NCBI GenBank assembly: GCA_035503615.1
Contig: DATJTI010000029.1
Coordinates: 1-10,866, forward strand
Reading direction: 5' to 3'
DNA from: AP-15 sp035503615
GTDB taxonomy: Bacteria; Pseudomonadota; Alphaproteobacteria; ATCC43930; CGMCC-115725
DNA: 10,866 bases
The notes under the pieces are model-generated. The model made no database searches. It was not told the origin of the DNA and saw only the letters and a list, made by a program, of their open reading frames with translations. This document shows, piece by piece, positions 1 through 6,559 of the stretch (position 1 is its first letter; every line of letters starts with the position of its first letter). The translations under genes and the position numbers were made by a program.

Positions 1-1
1 G

Positions 2-265
2 GCGTTTGCTTTGCGGCTGGCGCACAAGGATGTGACGCTCGCCACCCAGCTCGGCCGTGACTTCAATGTGCCAATGCGGGTCGCCAATCTGGCATTGGCC
101 GAATTGTCGGAGGCGCTGAACCGCGGCTGGGGCCAGCGCGACTCGCGCTCGCCGATGCTGTTGCAACAGGAGCGCGCCGGGGTCGAAATCCGGGTCGATC
201 CCAAACGAATCCAGGAGGTGCTCGACCGCGATAGGCTGGCCAAGGACGATCCTGAACCGGGCTGA
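2..265 (+). CDS. NAD(P)-dependent oxidoreductase, 3-hydroxyisobutyrate dehydrogenase-like (C-terminal part)
   Basis: This is the 3' end of a gene that begins before the window; 87 codons are open from base 2 to the TGA at 263-265. The visible part matches the C-terminal helical domain (NAD_binding_11) of the beta-hydroxyacid dehydrogenase family. It shows the family pattern KDVTLA, then VP about 12 residues later, then a helix rich in Ala and Leu ending in SEALNRGWGQRD. In this family that domain carries the catalytic lysine and the dimer contact, and the Rossmann domain comes first; here the Rossmann domain lies outside the window. Members oxidise 3-hydroxyisobutyrate, tartronate semialdehyde and similar short hydroxyacids, or reduce small imines. 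The substrate cannot be read from this fragment. The tail after VEIRVD is polar and ends in DDPEPG. It converges on the crotonase gene at 319-1098. Confidence 0.75.
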   Translation, partial: AFALRLAHKDVTLATQLGRDFNVPMRVANLALAELSEALNRGWGQRDSRSPMLLQQERAGVEIRVDPKRIQEVLDRDRLAKDDPEPG

Positions 266-285
266 TCCGTCCGATCCGCCATCAG

Positions 286-309
286 GTTCGGCGCAGCTGG
301 CGCACGAAC
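286..309. terminator. Bulged hairpin between convergent genes, possible bidirectional terminator
   Basis: The arm GTTCGGCGC (286-294) pairs with GCGC (300-303) and CGAAC (305-309) around a 5-nt loop, with a single bulged A at 304. It occupies the 53-bp gap between the stop at 265 and the opposing stop at 319. No T-run follows on either strand, so it is not a canonical intrinsic terminator. Placement between convergent genes suggests a shared transcription end or an RNA-protecting stem-loop. Confidence 0.4.
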
Positions 310-318
310 GTCGCAGGG

Positions 319-1098
319 TCAGCGGCCGATAAATTTGGGTGGGCGCTTTTCGCGGAATGCGGTCACGCCCTCCGCATTGTCGGCGCTCATGTGCAATTGC
401 GGCTGCACTAAGCTCTCGATCTCGAGATACTCGTCGAGGCTGGGACCGCTGGCGACATGAAACAGCTTTTTCGCGAGCCCGAGGGCGAAGGTCGGTCCGG
501 CGGCGAGATCGGCGGCGAGCGCGTTGGTTCGGGCGGCCAGTTCATCATCCGCGACGACATGGTTGACGAGCCCGAGAGCCAGCGCTTCCTCAGCCTCGAC
601 AAAGCGTGCCGAAAACACCAGTTCCTTGGCCTTGGCCATGCCGAGGCGACGGGTCAGAAACCAGATCGCGCCACCGTCGGGGGCGAGCCCGATGCGCCGG
701 AAAATCTGCGAGAATCGCGCGGTTTCCGACGCCACTACCAGATCGCAGGCGAGCGCGATGCTCCAGCCGATGCCGACCGCCGGGCCGCGCACCGCGGCAA
801 TGACCGGCTTCTCGATCGCGTGCAGCGCGCGGATGAAAGTGTGTCCGCCCTGCTGCAGCCGTTGCCGTCCGCCGCGCAGATCATGTTGTTGGCCGGCCAT
901 GCGGTCGACATCGGCCCCCGAGCAGAAACCGCGGCCGGCTCCGGTGACGACGACCGCCCGAACCGCATCATCAAAGCGCAGCCGGGTGAAATGCTCGCAC
1001 AGGCTTTCGCGCATTCCGACATCGAGCGCGTTCAGCTTTTCCGGGCGGTTCAGCACGACTGTGGCGATCGCGCCTTCGACGGTCAGATCAACCGGCAT
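319..1098 (-). CDS. Enoyl-CoA hydratase/isomerase family protein, PaaG-like
   Basis: A complete 259-aa crotonase-fold protein, the usual length for the family. The CoA-binding oxyanion-hole segments are clear: FCSGAD at 58-63 and RGPAVG at 104-109. The two glutamates of true enoyl-CoA hydratases (rat Glu144 and Glu164) align with Ser113 and Phe133, so simple hydratase chemistry is unlikely. Asp141 in LAPDGG (138-143) sits where PaaG-type isomerases carry their catalytic Asp. The best reading is an acyl-CoA double-bond or epoxyacyl-CoA isomerase, but a dedicated PaaG role is unproven because no other phenylacetate genes are present. The ATG at 1098 is backed by GAGGG at 1111-1107, 8 nt upstream, and by a consensus -10 box further up. 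The gene is divergent from the VOC gene. It ends in the typical crotonase tail FREKRPPKFIGR. Confidence 0.85.
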   Translation of the reverse strand: MPVDLTVEGAIATVVLNRPEKLNALDVGMRESLCEHFTRLRFDDAVRAVVVTGAGRGFCSGADVDRMAGQQHDLRGGRQRLQQGGHTFIRALHAIEKPVIAAVRGPAVGIGWSIALACDLVVASETARFSQIFRRIGLAPDGGAIWFLTRRLGMAKAKELVFSARFVEAEEALALGLVNHVVADDELAARTNALAADLAAGPTFALGLAKKLFHVASGPSLDEYLEIESLVQPQLHMSADNAEGVTAFREKRPPKFIGR

Positions 1099-1125
1099 TT
1101 TGCATTCCCTCGTCAGCTGCGGCGA

Positions 1126-1153
1126 ATTATAGCGTGCAGACCGTCGGCTCCAA
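1126..1153 (-). promoter_or_regulatory. Putative sigma-70 promoter of the crotonase gene
   Basis: Read on the minus strand, a perfect TATAAT lies at 1131-1126. A partial -35, TTGGAG at 1153-1148, lies 16 bp upstream of it. Transcription would begin near 1119, about 20 nt before the ATG and just ahead of its GAGGG ribosome site. A consensus -10 is uncommon in DNA this GC-rich, which favours a real promoter; the -35 matches only in TTG. Confidence 0.5.
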
Positions 1154-1168
1154 CCCTGGATCGGCGCG

Positions 1169-1181
1169 TTTCACTGTGAAA
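1169..1181. promoter_or_regulatory. 13-bp palindrome, candidate operator in a divergent promoter region
   Basis: TTTCAC-T-GTGAAA is a perfect 6-bp inverted repeat with a 1-nt centre. It lies about 15 bp upstream of the putative -35 of the crotonase gene and about 45 bp upstream of a weak promoter-like pair for the VOC gene. Its place between two divergent genes fits an operator. Repeats with 6-bp arms also occur by chance every few hundred bases, and no regulator gene is in the window. Confidence 0.3.
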
Positions 1182-1226
1182 GAAGAACCGGCTCGCGCCG
1201 GGTGGAACATGGTGGATGGATCGCTC

Positions 1227-1257
1227 TCGACCCCGGAACAACGGGACCCAATATAGT
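1227..1257 (+). promoter_or_regulatory. Weak candidate promoter of the VOC-ppa pair
   Basis: TCGACC at 1227-1232 and AATATA at 1250-1255 are spaced by 17 bp, and an overlapping TATAGT lies at 1252-1257. It is the only AT-rich patch before the VOC start at 1295 and would give a leader of about 30 nt. The -35 is a poor match, so this is tentative. Confidence 0.3.
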
Positions 1258-1294
1258 CGGCACCCGCCCGCAACGAACCGCCAGGGAGTGCACG

Positions 1295-1771
1295 ATGACC
1301 GCGATTACCGAGACCGGAAGCCGCCGCGCCGAGACTGCCAAGCCGCGGCTTGTCGGTATCAACCACGTTGCCCTCGAGGTCGGCGATATCGAGGAAGCTC
1401 TCGCATTCTACGGCAAGATCTTCGATTTCACGCTCCGCGCCAAACGGCCGGGCAACGCTTTTATCGAGCTCGGCGATCAATTCATCAACATGATGCAGAC
1501 TGCCGAGCCGCATGAGGACCGGCGCCGCCATTTCGGGCTCGTCGTCGACGACCGCTCAAGCGTGCGCGCGCGGGTCGAGGCGGCGGGCGGCAAGCTGTTA
1601 CCGGGGCCGTTTCTCGATTTTCTCGATCCGTGGGGCAACCGGGTCGAGATCGTCGAATATGCCGACATCCAGTTCACCAAAGCGCCGCATATCATGCGTG
1701 CGATGGGCTTCGCCGAGGAGAAGACCGAGAAAGCAAAGCGCGAGCTTGCCGAAAAGGGGATGGCGGCTTAA
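1295..1771 (+). CDS. VOC superfamily (glyoxalase-fold) protein
   Basis: A complete 158-aa protein of the vicinal oxygen chelate superfamily (glyoxalase I, extradiol dioxygenase, fosfomycin resistance, methylmalonyl-CoA epimerase). The two beta-alpha-beta-beta-beta modules are visible: INHVALEVGDIEEALAFYG (22-40) opens the first, and HFGLVVDD (79-86) through DPWGNRVEIVEY (111-122) forms the second. Probable metal ligands are His24, His79 and Glu118; Glu58 in FIELG is a possible fourth. After the fold comes a charged tail of about 35 residues ending EKTEKAKRELAEKGMAA, likely a helix. The ATG at 1295 is preferred over upstream in-frame codons because AGGGAG lies 6 nt before it and homology begins soon after. 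It is followed 28 bp later by ppa, so the two probably share a transcript. The reaction cannot be assigned from sequence. Confidence 0.85.
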   Translation: MTAITETGSRRAETAKPRLVGINHVALEVGDIEEALAFYGKIFDFTLRAKRPGNAFIELGDQFINMMQTAEPHEDRRRHFGLVVDDRSSVRARVEAAGGKLLPGPFLDFLDPWGNRVEIVEYADIQFTKAPHIMRAMGFAEEKTEKAKRELAEKGMAA

Positions 1772-1799
1772 CCCCGCGGGACCGCCAGCGAGTAGCGCG

Positions 1800-2327
1800 A
1801 TGAACCTCGCCAAGATCCCGGCTGGACTTGCCCCACCCCACGATATCAACGTGATCATCGAGATCCCGCAGGGCGGCGAACCGGTCAAATACGAGCTCGA
1901 CAAGGAATCGGGAGCGTTGATCGTCGACCGATTTTTGCACACGGCGATGATCTACCCCGGCAATTACGGCTTCGTGCCGCACACCCTGGCACAGGATGGC
2001 GACCCGATCGACGTTCTGATCGTCGGCCCCGTCCCGGTGGTGCCGGGGGCGGTCGTACGGTGTCGCCCGATCGGCGCGTTGCTGATGGTGGACGAGCACG
2101 GGCCGGATGAGAAGATCATTGCCATGCCGGTCGATACCCTCAACCCGTATTACAGCGGCGTGCAGTCGTATCGTGACCTGCCACCGACCCTGTGCGCCCA
2201 GATCGCGCATTTTTTCCGGCACTACAAGGATCTCGATCCGGGCAAATGGGTCGATATCGAGCGTTGGGCCGATCCCGAGGAAGCGGCGGCGCTGATCACC
2301 ACAGCGATCAGCCGGGCGCAGAGCTGA
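1800..2327 (+). CDS. ppa: Soluble inorganic pyrophosphatase (family I)
   Basis: A complete 175-aa family I pyrophosphatase, which hydrolyses cytosolic diphosphate to two phosphates and so pulls biosynthetic reactions such as acyl-CoA and nucleic acid synthesis forward. It is the size of the E. coli hexameric enzyme, and every active-site residue of that enzyme has its counterpart one position later. These are Glu21, Lys30, Glu32, Arg44, Tyr56, Asp66, Asp68, Asp71, Asp98, Asp103, Lys105, Tyr142 and Lys143. The signature DGDPIDVLI spans 66-74. It should be fully active and Mg-dependent. The ATG is the only plausible start; the ribosome site is weak (GCGAG about 7 nt upstream), which fits co-transcription with the VOC gene 28 bp before. 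It converges on the molybdenum hydroxylase gene with a 13-bp gap. Confidence 0.97.
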   Translation: MNLAKIPAGLAPPHDINVIIEIPQGGEPVKYELDKESGALIVDRFLHTAMIYPGNYGFVPHTLAQDGDPIDVLIVGPVPVVPGAVVRCRPIGALLMVDEHGPDEKIIAMPVDTLNPYYSGVQSYRDLPPTLCAQIAHFFRHYKDLDPGKWVDIERWADPEEAAALITTAISRAQS

Positions 2328-2335
2328 CCCGCCCG
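2313..2335. terminator. Hairpin at the ppa stop codon, weak terminator candidate
   Basis: CGGGCG (2313-2318) pairs with CGCCCG (2330-2335) around an 11-nt loop that contains the ppa stop codon. It is the only stem seen between the convergent ppa and molybdenum hydroxylase genes, whose stops are 13 bp apart. No T-run follows on either strand. Confidence 0.25.
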
Positions 2336-2340
2336 CAGCG

Positions 2341-4728
2341 TCACAGCGATGACGGTGATTTCGGCTTCTCGCCGCTGGCGAGCGCCTGCCTGATCGCCCG
2401 CCAAACCCGCTCCGGGGTTGCCGGCATTTCGATGTGGCGTACCCCGAGCTCGCTGAGCGCATCGACGATCGCATTGATCACCGCGGCCAACGCCGGGGTG
2501 GTGCCGCCCTCGCCGCCGGAGCGCACGCCAAGCCGGTTGGTCGGCGCCCGGACCTCGCTGAGCGCCGTCCGCAGCGGCGGAAAGGTTCCAGCCCGCGGCA
2601 TCGCGTAATCCATAAAGCTCGCGGCCAGCAATTGTCCGCTTTGCGGATCGTAGTGGCTGTGCTCAAGCAGGGCCTGGCCCACACCCTGAGCGATGCCGCC
2701 ATGGGTCTGGCCGTGCAGGATCATCGGGTTGATCGCCCGGCCGACATCATCGACCGCGGCATAGCCGACGATCTCGACAGCACCGGTCTCGGGATCAACC
2801 TCGACCTCGCAGATTTGGGTCCCATAGGGAAAGCTGGCGACCGGCAGGGTCTCGTCGCTGATCCCGGCGAGCGGTCCGCACAGCTCGGGCGGCAGGTCGG
2901 TTCCGGCCGCGGCGGCTGCGGCGATCTCGAAGATGCCGAGTTCGCGGTCGGTGCCGGCGACGCGGAAGCGGCCCCGGGCAAACTCGATGTCGCTCTCGCC
3001 GGCCTCGAACAGGAGACTGGCGATCTTGCGGCCCTTGTCGATGATCGCGTCGGTCGCATTGCCGATAATCGTTGCCGCCAGCTTCATCGAGCGGCCGGAA
3101 TGCGAGCCGCCGCCTGCCTTCACCCGAAGCGTGTCGTGGGCGACATAGACGATGCTGTCGAACGGCACACCGAGCCATTCGGTGACGAGCTGCGCAAAGC
3201 TCGTTTCGTGACCCTGTCCCGAGGCCATCGTACCCATCACCAACTCGACCCGGCCTTCGGGGAGCACGGTGATTTCGGTACGCTCGCGCGGCACGCCGCT
3301 GGTGATCTCGACATAATTGGCAAGACCGATGCCGCGCAGCCGGCCGCGACGTTTGGCGGCATTGCGTCGGGTCGGAAATCCGTCCCAATCAGCCAGCCCC
3401 AGCGCGGTGCGCATCGCCGCCGGGTAGTCGCCACTGTCATAGGTGATGCCGAGCGGATTGCGATAGGGCTGGGCGGCCGGCGGAATCAGGTTGCGGCGGC
3501 GCAGCTCGGCCGGATCGAGCCCCAGCCGGTCGGCCAGGAGATCGACCAGCCGCTCGATGACAAAGATCGCCTCCGGCCGCCCGGCGCTGCGGTAGGGTGT
3601 CGTCGAGACCGTGTTGGTGACCGCACCCCGGCCACGGAAATAGGCGACCGGGATGCGATAGACATTCGACATCAGGCCGAGACCTTTTTGCAGCGGTCCG
3701 AATGCCACCGCATGACCGCCGAGATTGGAGAGATTGGTGCCGCGGACCGCGAGGAAGCGGCCGTGCTCGTCGCAGGCGAGCTCGGCGGTCACGGTCAGGT
3801 CGCGGCCCTGCCAGTCGCTCAAAAAGGATTCGCTGCGCTCGCAGGTCCATTTGACCGGGCGGCCGACCCGGCGCGCGGCCCAGGCGAGCAGTGCGTATTC
3901 GGGGTAGAACAGATTGCGCGTGCCGAAATTGCCGCCCATGTCGTAGCACACGACCCGCACATCCTCGGCGGCCACCCCGAGCACCTGGGCCAGATCCAGC
4001 CTGACCTTGGCGACACCGCGGCCGCTCCCGGTATAGAGCGTGTAGCGCCCGCTTGTGGGATCGTATTCGGCGACATTCGTGCGCGGCTCCATCGGCACGC
4101 CGGTCACCCGCTGCGCCCGGGTTTCGAGCCGCACGACCTGCGCCGCCTGGGCAAACGCGGCGGCGGTGGCGGTCTCGTCGCCAAGCTCGATATCGATTGC
4201 GAGATTGCCCGGTACAGTCTCCCACAGCAGCGGCGCCCCGGGTTGCAGCGCATCGGCGGCGCGCGTCACTGCGGGCAGCGGCTTGTAGCTGACATCGAGC
4301 CGCTCGGCCGCATCCTTGGCCTCGGCGATGGTCGCGGCGACGATCATCGCGACCAGCTCGCCGACAAAGCGGACGCGATCGCGGGGCAGCGGAAAATGGG
4401 TCGTGGCGACCGGCGCAAAGCCGCGGGTGCGGGCCTGCACATCGGGCGGCGCCATCAGCGTCGGATTGTGCGGGATGGGTCCGAGCCCCGCAGCGGCGTA
4501 ATCGGCGCCATCGAGCACCGCGAGCACGCCCGGCGCGGCGATTGCGGCGCTTTTCTCCACCGAGAGGATCCGGGCATGCGGGTACGGCGAGCGCACCATG
4601 ACCGCGTGCGCGAGCCCCGGCACCGGAAGGTCATCGACATACCGGCCGCGGCCGGTCAATAGGCGCAGATCCTCCTTGCGCCGGACCGGCTGGCCGATGC
4701 CGTTGACGATGGCGGGTACGGGGCTCAT
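2341..4728 (-). CDS. Xanthine dehydrogenase-family molybdopterin-binding (CoxL-like, form II) subunit
   Basis: A complete 795-aa large subunit of the molybdenum hydroxylase (xanthine oxidase) family. The N-terminal aldehyde oxidase/xanthine dehydrogenase a/b hammerhead domain starts at GIGQPVRRKEDLRLLTGRGR (10-29) and runs to about residue 140. Two molybdopterin-binding domains follow. Their motifs are MGGNFG (264-269), TTPYRSAGRPE (376-386), GQGHE with Gln505 (504-508), GGGSHSGRS (539-547) and GGEGGT (738-743), where Glu740 is the catalytic base. The PYRSAGR loop resembles form II AYRGAGR; Ser381 replaces the Cys of true CO dehydrogenase (AYRCSFR), so CO oxidation is unlikely. Substrate would be an aldehyde, N-heterocycle or related C-H compound. 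The ATG at 4728 is chosen over one 24 codons upstream because AGGAG lies 6 nt before it and homology begins there. No [2Fe-2S] or FAD subunit gene is adjacent, which is unusual. Confidence 0.92.
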   Translation of the reverse strand: MSPVPAIVNGIGQPVRRKEDLRLLTGRGRYVDDLPVPGLAHAVMVRSPYPHARILSVEKSAAIAAPGVLAVLDGADYAAAGLGPIPHNPTLMAPPDVQARTRGFAPVATTHFPLPRDRVRFVGELVAMIVAATIAEAKDAAERLDVSYKPLPAVTRAADALQPGAPLLWETVPGNLAIDIELGDETATAAAFAQAAQVVRLETRAQRVTGVPMEPRTNVAEYDPTSGRYTLYTGSGRGVAKVRLDLAQVLGVAAEDVRVVCYDMGGNFGTRNLFYPEYALLAWAARRVGRPVKWTCERSESFLSDWQGRDLTVTAELACDEHGRFLAVRGTNLSNLGGHAVAFGPLQKGLGLMSNVYRIPVAYFRGRGAVTNTVSTTPYRSAGRPEAIFVIERLVDLLADRLGLDPAELRRRNLIPPAAQPYRNPLGITYDSGDYPAAMRTALGLADWDGFPTRRNAAKRRGRLRGIGLANYVEITSGVPRERTEITVLPEGRVELVMGTMASGQGHETSFAQLVTEWLGVPFDSIVYVAHDTLRVKAGGGSHSGRSMKLAATIIGNATDAIIDKGRKIASLLFEAGESDIEFARGRFRVAGTDRELGIFEIAAAAAAGTDLPPELCGPLAGISDETLPVASFPYGTQICEVEVDPETGAVEIVGYAAVDDVGRAINPMILHGQTHGGIAQGVGQALLEHSHYDPQSGQLLAASFMDYAMPRAGTFPPLRTALSEVRAPTNRLGVRSGGEGGTTPALAAVINAIVDALSELGVRHIEMPATPERVWRAIRQALASGEKPKSPSSL

Positions 4729-4824
4729 CTGCTTCTCCTCGGTCGGCTGAGGGCGCGACAGGCCTCGGGCCAGAGGTCCGGGTGGCAGCGGCTGGCGCAA
4801 GGGCTATCAGCAATGCGGCGCATA

Positions 4825-5103
4825 TCACGGCCGAGTGTGTAGCAGCACCTGCGTCGCGGCCCAAATCACCCCGCTTAGGGCTACAAAAGCGGCAACGCCG
4901 ACCCCGATCACCCATCGGATCAGCCTTAGCTCCAGCTCGGCAAGATCGGTCTTGGTCGCGAGGTTCGAAACATCGAGATCCTGCGCCCGACGCACCGCGC
5001 GCGTAACCGCCTCGGCCTGCTCATCGGTAAACCCCGACGCCTTCAGATCCTTGACGAGCTCATGCGTGTCGAGCGTGCTGATCACCCACCATAATGTAAT
5101 CAT
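4825..5103 (-). CDS. Small DUF1640-like coiled-coil membrane protein
   Basis: A complete 92-aa protein. After a short hydrophobic start, DTHELVKDLKASGFTDEQAEAV (12-33) and NLATKTDLAELELRLIRWVIG (48-67 region) match the layout of DUF1640 (CCDC90-like) proteins: a helix opening Asp-Thr-hydrophobic, a GFT/EQAEA turn, then a helix beginning LATK.DLAELE and leading into one membrane segment (about 64-87), with a short tail HTRP. The function of bacterial members is unknown; related eukaryotic proteins are mitochondrial inner-membrane coiled-coil proteins. The ATG at 5103 is chosen because AAGGGAG lies 5 nt upstream; longer in-frame starts give a non-conserved Arg/Pro-rich extension. It is co-directional with the molybdenum hydroxylase gene, 96 bp before it. 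A shared transcript is possible, but the gap leaves room for separate promoters. Confidence 0.7.
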   Translation of the reverse strand: MITLWWVISTLDTHELVKDLKASGFTDEQAEAVTRAVRRAQDLDVSNLATKTDLAELELRLIRWVIGVGVAAFVALSGVIWAATQVLLHTRP

Positions 5104-5337
5104 CTCGGCTCCCTTGGCCAGCCGACCGGCCGCTCGCGCCAGCGATACCGGCACACCCGTCCAGCCGGCAGGTTGGGGCCCGCGCAATAGGCGAGCGGCG
5201 AGCCGACAACGAGACCGAGGCGGGCAGTGATATGCCGCGTGCACGTCGCTGCAGCCTATGCCCCGACGCATCCGGTTGCGGGCCCGCGCCCGGCTGCGCT
5301 ATTGAGCCACGAGCCACGTCGCGAAAGGATCACCCGA

Positions 5338-6489
5338 ATGGCGCAACAGGGCCCGCTCTCCGGCATCACGATCGTCGATTTGTCCCGCATCCTGGCCGGG
5401 CCATACTGCACCTTGTTGATGGCCGAGCTCGGCGCGCGGGTGATCAAGGTCGAGCCGCCGCTGCAGGGTGACGATGCGCGCCAATACGGCCCGTTCAAGA
5501 ACGGCAAGTCGGCCTATTTCGCCTCGGTCAATCGTGGCAAGGAATCGATTGCCCTCGATCTCAAATCGCCCGATGGCCGCAACATCTTCGAACGCCTGTT
5601 GGACAAGGCCGATGCGCTCGTTGAGAATTTTCGGCCCGGCACGATGGAGAAGCTCGGCTATGGATGGGAGACGCTGCACCCGCGCTATCCGCGTCTCGTC
5701 TATGCCGCGGCCTCGGGCTTTGGCCACACCGGCCCCTACTCGCATTACCCGGCCTACGACATGGTGGTGCAGGGGCTGGGCGGGGTCATGAGTATCACCG
5801 GGCATCCTGACGCTCCGCTGACCCGGGTCGGCACCTCGATCGGCGATCTCGGCGGCGGCCTCTTTACGGCGATTGCGCTGAATGCTGCGCTGTTGCACCG
5901 CGAGCGTACCGGCGAGGCGCAAAAGGTCGATGTCTCACTGTTCGACTGCCAGCTCGCACTCCTCGAAAACGCGATCATGCGCTACACCACAACGGGCGAA
6001 ATCCCCGGACCGATGGGCGCCCGCCACCCGTCGATCACGCCATTCGAGGCGTTTGCCACAGCCGATGGCAACCTCATCATCGCCGCCGGCAATGACGGGC
6101 TGTTCGTCAAGCTGGCGCGGGCGCTGGGCCGCCCCGATCTCGCCGACCATCCGCTCTACAAGACGAATGCGCTGCGCAACCAGCACCAGCAGGCGCTGAA
6201 GGCTGAGATCGAGAGCGTGCTGCTGGCGAACGGCACCGAGCACTGGATCGCGGTACTTGAAGCGGGCGGGGTGCCGTGCGGACCGGTCAACAACGTCGCC
6301 CAGGCCTTGGCACACCCGCAGACCGCGGCGCGCAACATGCTGGTGGCGGTGGACGATCCGGTGATCGGCCCGCTCCAGCTCGCCGGCAATCCGATGAAGC
6401 TTTCCGGCTTTGCCGACCCGGAGAGCCGGGCGCCGGCACCCGATCTCGACGGGGATCGCGACCGGATCCTGCGCGAGCTCGGGCTGTAG
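5338..6489 (+). CDS. CaiB/BaiF-family (class III) CoA-transferase
   Basis: A complete 383-aa class III CoA-transferase, close to the usual length. These cytosolic enzymes form interlocked dimers and move CoA between carboxylic acids by an aspartyl-CoA thioester. Conserved blocks are present in order: LSGITIVDLSRILAGPYCT (7-25), LGARVIKVEPP (31-41), VNRGKESIALDLK (64-76), ENFRPGTMEKLG (96-107), YDMVVQGLGG (140-149) and TSIGDLGGG (166-174). Asp170 aligns with the catalytic Asp169 of formyl-CoA transferase. CoA donor and acceptor cannot be inferred. The ATG at 5338 has AAAGGA 8 nt upstream and starts right at the conserved region; the upstream in-frame extension has no family likeness. The acylase gene follows 70 bp downstream and the threonine dehydratase follows that, so it probably heads a three-gene unit. 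It is divergent from the DUF1640-like gene. Confidence 0.93.
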   Translation: MAQQGPLSGITIVDLSRILAGPYCTLLMAELGARVIKVEPPLQGDDARQYGPFKNGKSAYFASVNRGKESIALDLKSPDGRNIFERLLDKADALVENFRPGTMEKLGYGWETLHPRYPRLVYAAASGFGHTGPYSHYPAYDMVVQGLGGVMSITGHPDAPLTRVGTSIGDLGGGLFTAIALNAALLHRERTGEAQKVDVSLFDCQLALLENAIMRYTTTGEIPGPMGARHPSITPFEAFATADGNLIIAAGNDGLFVKLARALGRPDLADHPLYKTNALRNQHQQALKAEIESVLLANGTEHWIAVLEAGGVPCGPVNNVAQALAHPQTAARNMLVAVDDPVIGPLQLAGNPMKLSGFADPESRAPAPDLDGDRDRILRELGL

Positions 6490-6518
6490 CCGATCCGCCA
6501 CCACAAACGCGGACCCCG

Positions 6519-6542
6519 GGTGCGGCCGGCGGCGGCCGCGCC
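6519..6542 (+). promoter_or_regulatory. Strong GC-rich hairpin just upstream of the acylase start
   Basis: In the 70-bp gap after the CoA-transferase, GGTGCGGCC (6519-6527) pairs with GGCCGCGCC (6534-6542), including one G-U pair, around a 6-nt loop. It ends 17 nt before the acylase ATG and no T-run follows, so it is not a standard terminator. It could partly attenuate the transcript, protect an mRNA end or limit ribosome access. Its role is unknown. Confidence 0.4.
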
Positions 6543-6559
6543 AAGATGACCGGCCGGCG

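Noticed and set aside
457..1179. A 240-codon open frame on the + strand
   Set aside because: Antisense to the crotonase gene, without domain likeness or ribosome site.
2434..4662. A 742-codon open frame on the + strand
   Set aside because: It lies wholly antisense to the molybdenum hydroxylase gene, has no recognisable domain, and is the kind of long stop-free antisense frame that GC-rich codon use creates. The minus-strand protein has all family motifs.
2341..4728. Carbon monoxide dehydrogenase large subunit (form I CoxL)
   Set aside because: The AYRCSFR loop with its catalytic Cys is absent (PYRSAGR instead), and no coxM/coxS genes are adjacent.
4729..4800. A longer start for the molybdenum hydroxylase (ATG at 4800)
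   Set aside because: The extra 24 residues are Pro/Arg-rich and unlike the family, whereas AGGAG sits 6 nt before the ATG at 4728.
5129..5199. 9-bp inverted repeat GCCGCTCGC / GCGAGCGGC and a GGCGAGC tandem pair (5190-5203)
   Set aside because: The arms are 53 bp apart in GC-rich DNA where such matches are expected; no link to a promoter could be seen.
5104..5271. A longer start for the DUF1640-like gene (to 5271)
   Set aside because: The extension is Arg/Cys/Pro-rich and not family-like; AAGGGAG at 5115-5109 supports the start at 5103.
5276..5305. Promoter for the CoA-transferase (TTGCGG, 18 bp, TATTGA)
   Set aside because: Both hexamers match the consensus poorly, so it was not listed as a feature.
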